The notes under the pieces were generated by a model. It saw nothing but the letters and a program-made list of their open reading frames with translations, was not told the DNA's origin and made no database searches. DNA of 64,000 nt from Epiperipatus broadwayi (lineage: Eukaryota > Onychophora > Udeonychophora > Euonychophora > Peripatidae), in assembly GCA_028023455.1 (NCBI GenBank), contig JAQFVV010012529.1, forward strand, positions 2,234,001 through 2,298,000. The letters are read 5' to 3'. This document shows positions 27,501 through 43,134 of this stretch, piece by piece; positions within the stretch are counted from its first letter, which is position 1; every line of letters begins with the position of its first letter. The position numbers and the translations under genes are program-made.

Positions 27501-30500
27501 AACCTCTTCTAATGCTTTAATTAAATTTCTTTAATATAATGAAAGCAATTTTAAAAAGAACTCAAAATTTTTTACATAAAAAATAGAAAAGAAAAACAAA
27601 TATTTTAAAATATTGTATATATAATTATAATGTTATTAAAATTCTGTGTATTTGCACACATGATAATAAAATGCAAAAGATATAATATCAAAAACACAGA
27701 ATAAAAGAAAGTTCTATTTTTTTAACCAATTTCTAATTTTTAAATTTTTTATTGCATATTTTTTCAACAGTGCTTGAATAAAATATAGAATGACAATAAT
27801 ATCAAATAGGAACACCAATGTAAATATAAATAAATAAAAAAAAAGAAGTATGAAAGATAAGAATTAATTCACATTAAAAAAAGAAATGTATATAGGCTAA
27901 ATAAATATAATGACAAGTCAGGATTTTTAAATTCAGAATATACCTGGGTCTCTTTTTATGCAGTAGATAGGTTCTACAGAAAACCCACATTAAAAAAATC
28001 GCACAAAAGTAGACTTAATTTACATTGAAAAATGCGGGATACATTCCTTAATTTTCAGAAATCACATAAAACCAAAGCGACAAGGTAAAATTACTTTAAA
28101 ATTCACATAAAAAAGAATAAGAACATAAAGTATGACTAATGAAAATTTTAAATATTTAAAAAAAATTAATACAAGACAAACTTTTTTTATTAACTATTTA
28201 ATTTTATTCAAAACAATGTTTTTATGTGTAATTTATTTTACATTTTTTCATATATATTTTAATCATTATCGCTATTTGACAATATGTGGGTTCATTTGTG
28301 AACTGGCAAGAAATCAGATTTGCCACAAGAGGAAATACAATTAGTGCCAACTTCAGTCTCATGCCGTGTTAATGGTTTTCTGTCAACAATGTAATTGGTA
28401 ATTAAACTTTGAGATGATGATTTTACTAATTGTTTATGAAGCTCACGATATCCAGACTTATGTCTAGCTGTTAGAGAATGCACTTTCACGAGTGCAACTA
28501 TATATATATATATAACACGATTGTGTTAATAATGACTAACAACTAAATTTTCTTTTATACACATATATACATGGAGAAACTTTTAGATAGAAAAAATTTA
28601 CAAGTAAAAATATTTAAGAACTTTTAAAGATACATTCTTTTTAAATAGAAATTAAAAGTTCTTAAATATTTTTACTTGTAACTTTTTTCTGTCTAAAAGT
28701 TTATCCATGTATATATGTGTATAAAAGAAAATATAAACATGGAAATACATAATACAGACATACAACTATTTAGCTCTTGTTGGAATTTAATAGCTCATTA
28801 ATAATTCATGTCATTAACAAAAAATGATTTTCCAACTGATTAGAAAGTTGAAGACTTTCTCTAATCATTTTTTGCTGTGAAACGAACAGGTCCCACTTCT
28901 GTTTCATTATCTTTTTCTAAATCTTCTAAGGTATCTAAATTTATTGCCAAACCTTTTTCCAACAGGCTTTTGAAGTATGTAAAATTTATGCCTATATATA
29001 AAATAGGGAAATCCTGATTTTAAGTGAAATATGAACTTCTTTATCGCACAAAAGAAAACCGCATAAAAAGATATTAAGAAGAAACATGAAACGCATAACT
29101 TCAAAATCGCAAAAAATCTGCACAAAAAGAGACCCAGATGTATTAAATTTTATTTCAAAAATACTGAAACTAGAAATAACCACATTAAAATCAAGAAAAA
29201 ACATGCTTCATTTATAATTTTTGATTACTAATTTGGAAGAATAATTAAATCAGTTTTAATTATCTTTCAACAATAACTTTATTGCTATCTATATACTAAA
29301 TAGCAAAAGTAATATTATCTTATAACTTTTATATACATTTAATGATTATGGTAAGGAAACACTGACAAAATATGCCCTTTTTTTTTAAAGGAAAAAATAA
29401 AAATCAGGCAATTCCACTATCTATCTTAAAAGAAGAATCTTATTTATAGTAACATACAATGTCCAGAATCTGATAATATAACTCAAAGGTGATCAATGTT
29501 TGATCATGATTTTTTTAATGCCTTAAGCTTATTAATGATTGTGTTGGAAGCTTTAAGTTTTGACCATATGTAAATGTTAATCTAATGTACCAAAAGCAAA
29601 CAAAATGAAAGTGGCAAGATGAATATCAGAAGAAAAAAAAACTCTGAGAAACTTAGCAAGTAATACTGATGGCAGAAATCATGTATTCTGTTCCAAAGTG
29701 ACTGTCTATATTTTTAAAAAAATAAAGTTGATAGGATATTAAGCTTTAATTTGATTAAAAATTCAAAATATTTAGGTTCTAGAGATCAGAATTTGAAGTC
29801 ACATATTAAGTTTATTGTTGATTCCCAATTTATGTCAACATATTTCATCGGAGGTGAGTGTGGAAGTTTAAATATCTTGCAGTAATGATATTTTTTCCAT
29901 AGAAGGATAAATTTAATATTTCTTTTATTTTAATGAGGATATAATTAAAAGAAAGAATAAATGATGGTTTCTCTGTTGGCATACAAAAAATGATTAGCCC
30001 AACGCTTGCCAAATTTAAACTACTAAAGAAATCAAGTTAAATATTATCAATGAAAAACACAAAGTGAAATCTCAAAAAAAAAAAACAGTTTGATACTTAT
30101 TTCTATTAATATTATATAGTTTAAAAAAACAAAACAAAACATATAGTTTGGTTATATTCTTTTAGTTTTATTATCATTGATTAAAATATAAGTTAGAAAA
30201 GTACCAACAGGGCTAGCATTAGTAAAAATATTATACATACTAAGGATCAAAAAAAATAAAAAAGAGCAAGAATCTGGTTTAAAATAATGTCTAATTGACA
30301 TATTTCATTTTCTTTTAGGCTGTTCATAGTGAGAGAGGTAGAATAGAGTTTAGACATTCATCTGTTATGAAAATAAATGAAAGGATAGTAAGTTTCATCC
30401 AAGCTATAAAATAGTACAGTTGGTATAGAGATTAAATGCAAAAAATTTAAATCATAGCATATTTCAGTAAATGTAGGATATAAAATGGAAAATTATGGAG

Positions 30501-33500
30501 TTTGGTTGTGTATAATTAGATTGGGTTGATACTCTTTCAACTTTTCAACCCATTATGAAAATATCAACAAAGATTTTTTTTTGATAAACAACAATTACTT
30601 TGGAGTGGAGAAAAAGTTGTATTTTTTTTTTCTTCTACAGATTTAAAGATTATATGCAAAATGAGATATTATCTGAAAATAAAACTGGAATTCCATAAAA
30701 TTTATTTTCATGCACTATTCTTTAACTTTTATTTTTTATCATGCTATTTTTCTTCTTCTGGAATTAAAATAGCCATATTTATCTACGATAACATGTCAAA
30801 TGTTCTTCTGGATTCTTCCATGTGAAAAAACTGGCAAAAGACTACTTGTTGTTCACTACTCAAGTGGTTTATTGTCTGTCTTCACATATGGGAAAATCCA
30901 AACAAACATTTGATACTTTTTATTTACTAAATATGTTATCAATGTAAATAAATAAGCACATTTACATATATTTGTACAAATACATAAACATAAATAAAAT
31001 AATCTATATTCTTTTTATAACAAAAAAATTAAAACATTTTATAAATTCAAAACTAAAAGATTAAGTTAGACTTTTACCTTTTTGATAGACATTATTTCAA
31101 TTTCATCTTCCTTTATGGTACCATTCTCAAATAAAGAGCAATATTCAAAATATACACGAGAGTTTTTACTAATAAGTGATAATTGATGTTTTTTGTAAAG
31201 TTTTATTAATTCATTAATTACATGATATAAATTTTGTGAATTTTTCAGATCCCAGTTAACAAGACTCTGAAAATATATATAAAATATTGATATAATATAT
31301 TGAAATAATATATATATTCTGATTTTTAAATATGTGTAGATATATGATATTAATGATTTTAATCAACTTGTAAATATTTATTATTAACATGACCACCATT
31401 ATTTAGAATGCTCATTTCTCCAGAGAAGGTATATTATTTGGACTTGAGACAAAAAATGTTGGAAATAACAATATTGGTATTGTAACTCAAATGACTTATT
31501 ATTAAAATTTTGTACAACAATTCACTATCAAAAAATACATTATTTAAATAGACAAATCATGCTCAAAACAATGGCATTTTAAATAGATTACATTATAGTA
31601 GAAGTCGGAATACAAAAAACATTCATATTACATCAACCCTTACAAACAAAGATTGTTGGACACATTATATATAGACTAGTACATCTCCAAGATTAAAATG
31701 ATAATTGCATTAAACTTAATCTTATTTCAATCATTTTCACAAAAAAATTGATGTTCATTTTTTAGAAATATCTACTATTCCTGCTAAATTTCAGTTATTA
31801 AAACTAAAATTGATAATACGGGCTTTCAGGATTGTCATATAATTTTCTTAAGGAATGTATTGTATATGCAAGTAAATCTATTTTGCATCACATGAGGGTG
31901 GCAATACTGTATGGAGAGTTTTGCTTTGTTTATAAATCTATTCTGGTTAACTAAAAGAAGAATCATGATTGGTTTTTTGATAATGATTTTATTATTAGTG
32001 ACTAGATTAAAAAGAAATACATGACATTTTCTGCTTGGGAAAGTAATATATTAAATATTGAGATTCATAATAAATATAGAGATTTAAAAGCAAAAGTTTA
32101 CACTTAACAAGAAGGCTTAAAAATGTATAGATTTAAAGGCAAAAGTTTGGTAACTAATAAAATATTTTTTGATGCATTGAAAAGCAACATATGAATCAGA
32201 AAAATAGTATTATATTCCTATTCAATCTATCAATGACATTCTTCTATATGATAACAATTATATTTTAAATAGATGGAAGAATTATTTTGATCATATTTTG
32301 AATAATGATAATAAGAATTGAAATAATGGTTTATAATGATATATCCATTTTATCTACTCATTTAGACTTGTACTAAGATATTTAGTTTAGTGAAGTCAAA
32401 ACAATTCTTTGTAATCTTAAAAATAAAAGACTGGAGATCCTTTTGAGATACATGGAGAAGTTTGAAAATATGATAATATATTAGCCTAAAAAATATTAGA
32501 ATTTTTTAAAGAATGTTGTAGACTCAGGAAGTTGGCTTATCTGACTTTTTTAAAAAATAAAGAGGAGTAAAAAAAAAAAACAATAATTATTGTGGAATAT
32601 CATTATAATCCAACACAGCAAACAATATTTCAAAGATTTGTTGAATAAGTTACTTCCAGTCACTCAAATTGGTTTTAGAGAATCAAAAAGCATTATTGAC
32701 AGTTTTTATTGCCAGATAAATACAAAAAAAAAATATGTTAGAAACAAAAGTGTGATTTATATATCACTTTTATTGAGTTGATCAAGACATTTGATTGAAT
32801 TAATTGAACAGGTCTATGATACTGTTTGAATTAGTTGGTTATTAGTCAAAGTTTATTTGTATTATACATCCTTTATATGATAGAATGAGAGGAAGTGTTA
32901 TTATTACAGGTATAAAATATGAGGTATTTAACATGAAAAGTAATATTAAACAAGAACGTGTTCTTGCTTAAAAATTGTTTTTGATTTTTATGATTGTGGT
33001 TTAGAAATATAATCAGGAATATTTTGAATTGATTAAAAGCAGAAACAAAACCTTCATTTTCTTGGATTCTAGATTTACAACATTTCTGATGATTGTGTTA
33101 TCTTTTCCAATTTCAAAAGATGACCTACAAAATGCATTTAATATTTTGAATGCAATACATAAAGATTTTGATTTAGTAATTAATGTTAAAAAAAAAAAAA
33201 ATCTATCATTTAGTGAGGGAAGAAAAATCTTCAGCTACTTTTGTTTTAGATATTTAAATATCTTGTAGTTTTATAAACAGAAAGATAGATTTAGGTAATG
33301 AGGTGAACTGTTATCACTTTTAATAAATTAATTAAAAGATAATGTAAAATAGCTAGTATAACTAAATTAGCTGTATTATTATTTTATTTATTTTATTATG
33401 AAATTGAGATTTGGACACCTTACTGATATAACATTAGGCATTAGAAAAAAATTCATTTAATAATACTCTGTAAAATTCTAAAAAAAAAAAAAACAATGGC

Positions 33501-36500
33501 AAAGAACATAAGATCAATCAATATATTTTTGAACTTATTGGACATGATATTATAACATTCACTATTGTAAAATTACAACTTCATTGGATTGGACACGTGA
33601 AACAAATGAACAATATAAGATTTCCTAAAGGAATGCTTTAGGTAAACTTGAGTATGGTTTCAGGAGGAAATCAGACACTGTTTACATGAAAAAAATTATC
33701 TCAAAAATATTCTTAAAAGGTACAATGTTGTTTTCACAAGGAAGATATGACAAAGAATAGAATATATTGGAGAGCTATAATTAGATAAGGTATTGAAGTA
33801 TTTCAAAAAGAAAAGTTTTCTACAGAAGTTAAAAGACAGCATTGCAAAATATCAAATAAAAACAATAAAGGAATAAATTTATCTCTAGTATTTAATTATT
33901 ATTTTGTTTTATCTTTTTTTTTTTTAATCTTGGAGTTGAAATGAACATACTCATATGTAAATAAGAGCAGATGATGATGATAAAATCATGAGTAAAGTCT
34001 TTTTTGTTAAATAATAATTTTGTTTTTTATTTTGTTTTTTAAGTTTTGTTTCAAGTATAGACTGTGACCAAGATTTAAAGTTTTAGCTAGCAACAAAATA
34101 TAAATTTTTATAGACATATGTTCTAATTCTTTTAATTTTATTTTATTTTAATCACTATAGAATAGTTGCAAAAAGGAAAGATTGTGACAAATCAAATGGT
34201 TTTGCTAATATAGTATTGAAGTTAATGATTTGAAGAAAAAAAAAGAATTGTGTGAACAAATTTTCTGATCTTATAGGATAAAACATTTTCCTTACATTAA
34301 AAACATTTTTCTTTCCCTATTTTAAGATAGTCCTTTAAATAAAATTTAAAAAATTATATCAAAGACCTACAAAAATGAAACTAATAAATCAGCAGGCAAC
34401 ATGTTACTTTTTAAAACAAATAATAATACATATTTTTATTGATAATAATAAGAAATACATTTTTAAAAAATCTAATAAGCAAAAAATATTTATCATAGGC
34501 AAATATTTCCCACTAAATAAAGTTGAGATTTAACATTTTCAAAATATCTCTCCATAAATTTGAAGATTTAATAATGAAGATGACAAAATATTAAATATTT
34601 TAGGAATGTAAACATATTTTAATCTGCTGTCTTATTTACTCTTGGAATTGAAAGAAAAATACTTTTTTCTTAAGGAATTTCTACAGTGAGAGACATTATG
34701 AGTCTAACTGATATCTATTAAAGTAATGTTCTTTAATAATAAGAGATTGTAAAAAACTATCAAAAATAAGTAGTAATTCAAAATATAAATTATCACCATT
34801 GTATTGAGTATTATGTATTTGTTTAATAATCTTTTTTTTTTTTTAAATGTTTTAACTGTTTGAAATTTTTTTCACTTGAAAATTGCACATACAGTAATTG
34901 TATAACAAAATAATGATTCACGTAATGCCTCATAAACCATTATAAATATATTAATTACATGCATAAAATAAAATGCTTCAATCTTTGTGAAAATTAATCA
35001 ATGAAATGAATCGTGAAATTCTGTTACCACTAATTACGTCAAAGTATTTGATTTTATTAACTTCCCCTGTCTTTTGGCAATGATTACACTGTGATTGTAA
35101 ACTGATAAATTTATAAGAATAAATAAAGATATTAATTTTCTTTCTTTTTAAAAAGAATGAGATTATATGCATATATTTAATTTTATCTTTATTAATAATA
35201 ATTTTATTTTGTAATACCATTTAACTTATTTTAATAGAATTAGTTTGATAAAAATTATTAAATGCAGTCATTTGATTTCAGTTAATATATTATAATGGAA
35301 AATGGCTATAAGTAACTATTAATGTGCCATATAAATCCAGAGAATTACTCATATACACCAAAAATTCTTTATTTATTATTGGTATTTACCATATGGTCAC
35401 ATTTAAGATTGATGATGATCAAATAAACATCTATTCCTTCTATCATTCCTCTGATATGTTCACTACTAAAACATGAGCTATATTTTCTATCATCATTTTC
35501 TGACAATTATCTTTCTGATGGTCAGTTCCAAGATGGAGTAGGTTAACCTAAGAGAATGATGAGGGCCTCAGGGCACCAGCTTCCATCAAAGAAGATCCAC
35601 CAATGAACACAAACAAGACAAATCTCAGCTTTACAATCCTAATTATATCACCATTATTCTGGAAATAGTTCATTTGAATAGTAATGTGTGGAATGAGACA
35701 GTAAACAAAAATAGCACACATCTAAATGTTTTCTATTATATTAATAACATAGTTATTTAACTAATTAATAATGGGGAAAAAAGTAAATAATAATAAGAAT
35801 CATAAAATTATGAATTCACTGATTAGCATTCCTTCCCTGAAAAATATATACATAAAAATTTAAATGAGAGAAAATAAAATATTAACTACTGATGTAATAT
35901 ATTAATTGATAAGCCAATACCCATTATAATATAGAACAGTCAAGATAAATTTTATAAAAAAATAATATAATAAATGACAATATATATATATACTTTAACT
36001 GTAAACATATAATACGCATATACAGATACTTTACCAGATTTTGCAATAATTTGTAAACTTATAGTTATTTTATTGTGTTCATATGATTCATTATGCTATG
36101 CTAAAGTTTTTGGCTCCAGAATTATCCAGGTTTGAAATCTTTTTTTCAACCAGGCAATGTTCTTTTTTTTATATATTTGTTACAATATTTTCTTTTAATA
36201 CAGGCAATGTTACTTTCCAGGCACATATCTGGCAAACAGCATGCAATACAATCAGGATATGACATGTTATTTAGAAAAGCAAAGCCTTTATTATATAATT
36301 TGGAGTAACATGAAGGCAATGACTAGATAGTCATTTAAAAATTTTAGCATATTCCAGGAGGAATAAATAGCATCATAAATGAATTAGTATTAAGCATGGT
36401 CAAATTAATTGTGGCACATACAAAAAAATAATTTTATACAGCCACACTGTGCTCTAATATTACATTGCTTACAAGTCCTTCTAGCCATGAGCACTAGCCT

Positions 36501-39500
36501 TTTCTCTAAACATTTTTTTTTTTTTAGCTATCCACTATGAAACACTAACTAACCAATATCCTCTCTAAAACAAAATTATTAATGCCTTTATATTTACTTT
36601 ATGATACGTCTCTGTATTTAAATAACATTGTTGTTCAAAATAAAACTATTATATTTTAAAAACATAATAAACTTTTCTAATTAGAATCTACATCCCTTGA
36701 AAAACATGATATCCCTTATAATCACTGTCTAGATTATCTTATATAAGCTCTTAATTAAACCTTTTAATTTAAGAAAATTTTCTTAATTAGTAATTTTTAA
36801 TCACTAATTTAATTGTTTTCTCTCTCTCTTGTTTTTTCGTTTTAACTATTGCATAAAACAAACTTATAAAACACATTTGTTTGAATTAACACACACACAA
36901 ACACAAATATGTAAAAAATTCAATGCAACTTAACTTTGAAACAATATACCTTTTTGGTGTTTAATGCCTCATTAATGAAATATATACCATTAGATAGACT
37001 TTTTTATTCTCTTTAAAATGATGCAAGATTGGTGTTTGTAGCTTTTATTGTAGTTCAAAACCTGATATTAACAATATGGTTTTTTTTTAAGGCATTACCA
37101 AATGTACTTATTATTTAAAATGAGACATTATAGTAACCTGACTTAATTTGCAATGATTTCTATATAATGACAAAAGCATTCCAAGGCTTTTTATTATATG
37201 TTATATAAAATTCATAGTAAACTTAAATATACTCCTTTTTTCTTTTGTTTTATTTCTTCATATAATCAAACATATACTTTGTACCTGATCTATATTACAG
37301 TACAACAGATCAGGAAAGTGCTTGCCAATCAAGGTATGAGTTTACCATTTTAAACATGACTTTAGTTTCCTATAATTTCAAAACCTATATATTTAAACTT
37401 AGACATATATTATATCATAAATTACTGTCATCTCATCACAATATAAATATATGTCATTTGTAAATATTTAAAATAAGAGAACTCAAAACTGAACCATGGT
37501 GAATTTCATATCTGATATTATACTTATTATTAATAACCCCATTATTTATATTTATATAAAATCAATTCTCTAAAAATTTTAACAAATCCACTAATAGTAT
37601 CAAATGCCCTTTGAATGTAATTATTTAACATTAGTAACATTTTTGACTATTTTTACAAAACTTCTAAAAATTCTCTAAGTCAAAAATAATATTTCAGTAA
37701 ATCATTAGGTGTTTATTAAAGACATAAGATTTATAAATGTTGTATAAATATTTTAGATAATTTTAAAAATAATATATACATTTTTTACTATTATTTAATA
37801 AGACTAAAATCATAAAATCTTAATTCTAATATTTATGAATTGATGCTAATTTAATTATATCTGAATGAAAACTAATTATATATAATTTCAAATTTTCAAT
37901 ACTTGGGGATATATTTAATATAGCAATTAATTCCTTTTCAACCAAATAAAGTAAATTATGTTCACACATTAAAAAAAAAACGAAAAATCAATCTATAAAA
38001 ATATAATTAAACATTCATGTCATTTAGTATTTCAATTACTTCTGAGTTGCTAATTCACATTTATAATTGTTTGAAATGGAATAATAGTCCATAGATGTAT
38101 TACTGGCAGTTATTTCAGTTTTTTTTAACTGTGTCAGTATGAGTGCAGTCTGTTTTTAAATCAGCCATCTTTTGTTATATTCCCTTCAATTTAAATAATG
38201 AAATTTAAGAGAATTCTTATGGGCCAAATTATTTATATAGGGTCAATTTGTTGGTGGAGAATAAATTCATTTACTTTTTCTTATATATCTGAAAATATAA
38301 ATTTGTGAAAACGATATCATTTCATCCCTTGAGATCAATCCCACTATGAACATGATTTTATTTTAAGTCTTAAAATTATAATAATTTTTCGAAAATTTAT
38401 ATTGTTTAATAAAATAGCCATATTAGTTTTGGAATATGAAACAAAATTATTAGAAGCTTTTAACAAAAAACAGAAATAATGAAATATAATTTGGCTAAAA
38501 ATTTAATTGATTTACCTGCTAAATGAGATAATGAATCAACAAACATTGAAGTAAACAAACTTGTAATTTATGACAATGATAAAACAAAAATTAGTGAAAC
38601 TTTTTTATAAAACATTAAAAGATTTAAAAGAATACATCATCATTATGTTAAGTTAAAATAGACCTGTTTAAAGATTTTTTTAATATATTCTCAATTGTTT
38701 AAAACACAATGTTAATGCTCAGAAAAATAAAATCGTTTGTTTCAGCTACTTAAAATAAATTTATATGTCTAAGAACAGAATATATAACAATGACTTAATA
38801 AAAAGGAACTTCCTTGCAAATTGTATAATTCTTATTCCTTACACAATCATTATAAAATAAATTACTATGAAGTCCTTCTATGCAAAATAATAGTATAATA
38901 AAAATGAATTAATAATTTGGTGCTATTCAATCTGCTTCAATACATTTCTTAAGGTAAATATAGGTAATTTTAAACTATTCCATTAAAATGTCTAAAATCA
39001 TTTAGTGATTGCGATTAGTAAGTTGAATGATTTTTGGATAAGAGAAGTTTTCCAAAACTTGAACTTTACTACTTTAAATATTCAACAATTTAAAAGATTG
39101 CATCATAAAGATGATCAAGAATTTTTTTACACAGGACCACATTAAGTAAATTTTTTAAAAAAGAATTAACTAGTTCAAATTAATTAGCAATGATTAAATA
39201 AATAGTATCAATGTATCATACTATTTTATTATTAAAAGAACATACAGAAGCAAATGAAAATATTATTAAATAATTAAATGCCAAAAAAAAAAAAAAAAAA
39301 TGTTTTCAAAAATGCAGTTTTTTAAGTATTATATTACACATAATTGTTGCCCAGGTAATAGAAAAATAACATTCACTGTTTCATAATTTATCCTGAGTAA
39401 TAAGTAAGTAACATTAAGATGAAGATCACTGTCATTGCATTTTTCCAAGTGTTTACAAATATTATACTTTAGGCATTTGATCAACTGTAATTTTGCTATG

Positions 39501-42500
39501 CATACTATGAACATATTGCCTTTAAAGACAATGCTTAAGTACTGTACAATGTATAAGAAGTTTGATATGGTAATCCCATTGCAGTGTTGACAGAATATGT
39601 AATAGTTGGGTAAGTGTGGCTATGTTGCATTAGTAAACCTTATTACATATTCATTTACCAATTTTCAATTATATGATTGATATTTGTATTAAGAGTCAAC
39701 TTTTCACTTTTATTACTTTGACTGACTTCTGAATTCAATTCCAAGATTCCAGATGAATGCTACAATAGCTAAAAATCCTGACAAATCTACTGATAAAGAC
39801 AAATCTTTATATATAAATAATACTTTGACTTGCTCTACAATTAATATCAGGGAGATAAATGAAGTCAATAAATATTTTGAGAATATCTATATAGCAAAAA
39901 GGAAAATCTCAAAGAACAATTTATTCTGCATTCCATATAGTTCAAATATAGGTTATATTTTTGTTTTAACTGAACAATCATTTGGCTCAGAATGTAGCTT
40001 TACTAATTAATATTAAATTATCTTTTAAAATACTCAGATAATTTATTTGTTGGCTCAAAAATAACCTCATCTACTTATTATCTTATAATTTATTATGTAA
40101 TAGATAGATATTCTACTAAAATTAAAAAATTTCACTTATTCTGTACACAGTTAAATAGAAGACTCAGAAATCACTCAGAGAGTTATGTTGCTACCAAAAT
40201 TTTCCAAAGGTCTTATCATTAAACTAAATCAATGTGTTTCATTGCCACCAAAATGTTTACATTCTTCCTTCCTATGCTGTTACTTTTCTTTAACTTCATT
40301 GATGTTTTCTTTATCAGTTTTTCCTTACCTTAAATTCAAACAAAATTGGTATTGCTTTTTCTACTGTAATCATTTTAGATTATAATTGTATTCAACTTTG
40401 CTTGTTGACCAAAAATATAAAGCTATATTTCATTAACTGCTATTACAAGATTTGAATCATAGTTTACATCTTTCAATGAATCATGTTCAAATCTTATGAT
40501 TGCTTCTCACTATTTTAGACACCACTCACCTCTTTGCATGTCTGGCTTGGTAATAGTTTAAATACATTCTGAATTCCATATGCAGCAAAAATATGCAATA
40601 ATGTTGCTTTTGTCAAATGCGGACTCAGCATGTGAACATCAAAAAATTCTCTTGGCTCATTTTTTCAATTTAATACTTATGCTTCATTTAATCAAATTTG
40701 TGCATAAATATTAATATAGCTGATAAATAACTATGCAAGATCTGAATATTTCATTCTTCCAGAAATTCCTTTCTATTGAAATGATGACACTTTTATTGGA
40801 TAAACTAAAAACAAACAAATTGCTTAGATAAGGTGACTAATTAAAAAATTGTGTAGAATCATATAGTAAGAAGAGTTTAAATTAATGATTGTGTAAAAAT
40901 AATAAACAACCACTCATGAGTGGCTATTTTGTGATGATATATAAACCAATCTATGAAACACAAATATAGAACATGCTGATCAATTTCTCTGTTTACTTGA
41001 TATTTTACAGTATCTTTTAATTACTTCAGCAGAAACCTTGTCTTTATATATTGCACTAACAGGGTGTCAAACTTTCATTTCTATTCAAAATAGAAGTCTA
41101 TATAGAACTAACTTAGTTTCAGTAGTTATTTCCCTGTGATGAACTACTACATCTTTTAATTTGTTAAAAGCAGTAGCAACACATGGACTTTGTGTTGTAC
41201 CTCAGCATCCAAGTCCACTTTTTTATTTGTAAAACTACTAAGTTTTTAAACTGATTTATATTCTCAAATTGATAACCATCCAAGATAAAAGTTGCTGAAG
41301 ATTTTTTTTTTCTACCATTGGCTGATAAAAAATTTAAGAGTTTTTTTGAATATTAATTAATAAACCAAAATCTTTATATGTTGCATTAAAAATATTAAGA
41401 ACAGTCTGTAAATCATCTTTTGAGATGGCAAAAATCATTAGCATATTATAAATCCAGAATCCAAAAAGTTCTCTTCACATTTAATCAACTCAAATTAAAA
41501 TTCCACCATCAAACCTCTATCACATCTTGATTTCTTTTGATTAAGCCACCTATAAACAATTTCAAAACCCAATCATAAAAACTGAAAACAATGTTAAAGT
41601 AATCCTTGTTTAATACCAATTTTCATTTCAAATATCTCAGATTTTCTACCTGTAGTAATAACACCTCTTATTCCATCATGTAGAAGTTGTATAATATTAA
41701 TAAATTTTGGTGGACAACCAATTAATTCCAAATAACGACATAAATCTGTATTATTAACTGAACCAAATTCCTTGACCAAATTAATAAAAGCAATATTTAA
41801 ATCACTCCTTATTCACTTTTGTTGCATTTGCATGGCAACAAAAACCATGTCAATAGTTTTTATTTTTTAAAACCAAAATGATTCTCTAATAATCATTCAC
41901 CTATGATTGGAAAAACCTATTTGACAAAATTCTTGAAAGTACCTTTGCTCTAATAGATAATAACGATATTACACAATAATTATTACAACCTTATCTATTC
42001 CTTTTGTTTTTAAAAATTGGAACAATAAAAGTCAGGTGACACAACTTCCTGGATCCATATATACCTAAAAAATTCCAATATTTTTGAAGTTGCATGTGAC
42101 TACCATATTTTAAAACTTCTTCAAGTATTTCATTAAGATCTGCAGCCTTTACATTTTTAAAATTACAAAAAGCTCTTATTCAAGTAGGATAACTTTTCTA
42201 AATCAGTAGATAAAATATATATTATTAAAAGACATCATCTTAGAACCATATATTTCTAAAAAATTCTAATATTTTTGAAGCTAGCATATCACTATCATAT
42301 TTTAAAACTTTGCAAGACTTCCAAGATTATGAAAAACTGTTTTAACTTCACTAAGCATGATATCTTTGTCCAAATCTAAATGAATAGATAAAATAGATAT
42401 ATTATTAAAAAATGTTATTTCATGTATCATTATTCAAAAGATGATCAAAATACTTCTTCCATCTGTTCAAAATATCATCTATATATAGAGAGTGCAATTG

Positions 42501-43102
42501 CTGGATTTAATAAGCTTGTGATACTGTTTCTCAAATCTGTGTGTGACCAATTATGAAAAAAACATCGTTTTCTTTTAATCGAATTACTAATAATAAAATC
42601 ATTGTCAGAAAATCTGTCATGATTTTTCCTTTTAGTAAACACAAGAATAAATTTACTTGCATCCATAACACACTTCTTAAGAAAATTCCATACTTTCTTA
42701 ATATTGCAATTTGAAGATCCAAATTAGCAATAGCTGTTAAATTTAGTACATATAGTAGATTCTTCTAGAGAATGAACATCAATTTTCTTGTGACTATGAT
42801 TTGAATATTTATTTTTTAATGCAATTATCATTTTAATCTTGGAGCATACTAATCTATGATCTATATAACAATCTGCACATATAAAATGCTCGCATGTTAA
42901 CTGTTCTTGTGTACTAAATCCTAACAATGTAATCTATTAAATGCTATTGTTTTGAGTGTGAACGCATCCATATTCTTTTATAACATTTTTTCTGTCTATT
43001 CAAAGATACTCAATCCATGTACTGTGCATAAATTCAATAAATTAAGGGATATAACCCTTTAATTTTCATTACTAATACATAATAAATCCATGAAAATATT
43101 TA

Positions 43103-43134
<32 letters not shown>

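Noticed and set aside
39329-40010. Frames of 61 and 85 codons near 39.4-40.0 kb
   Set aside because: Peptides lack motifs, and the only possible donor on the minus strand (GTTACTT) is poor.
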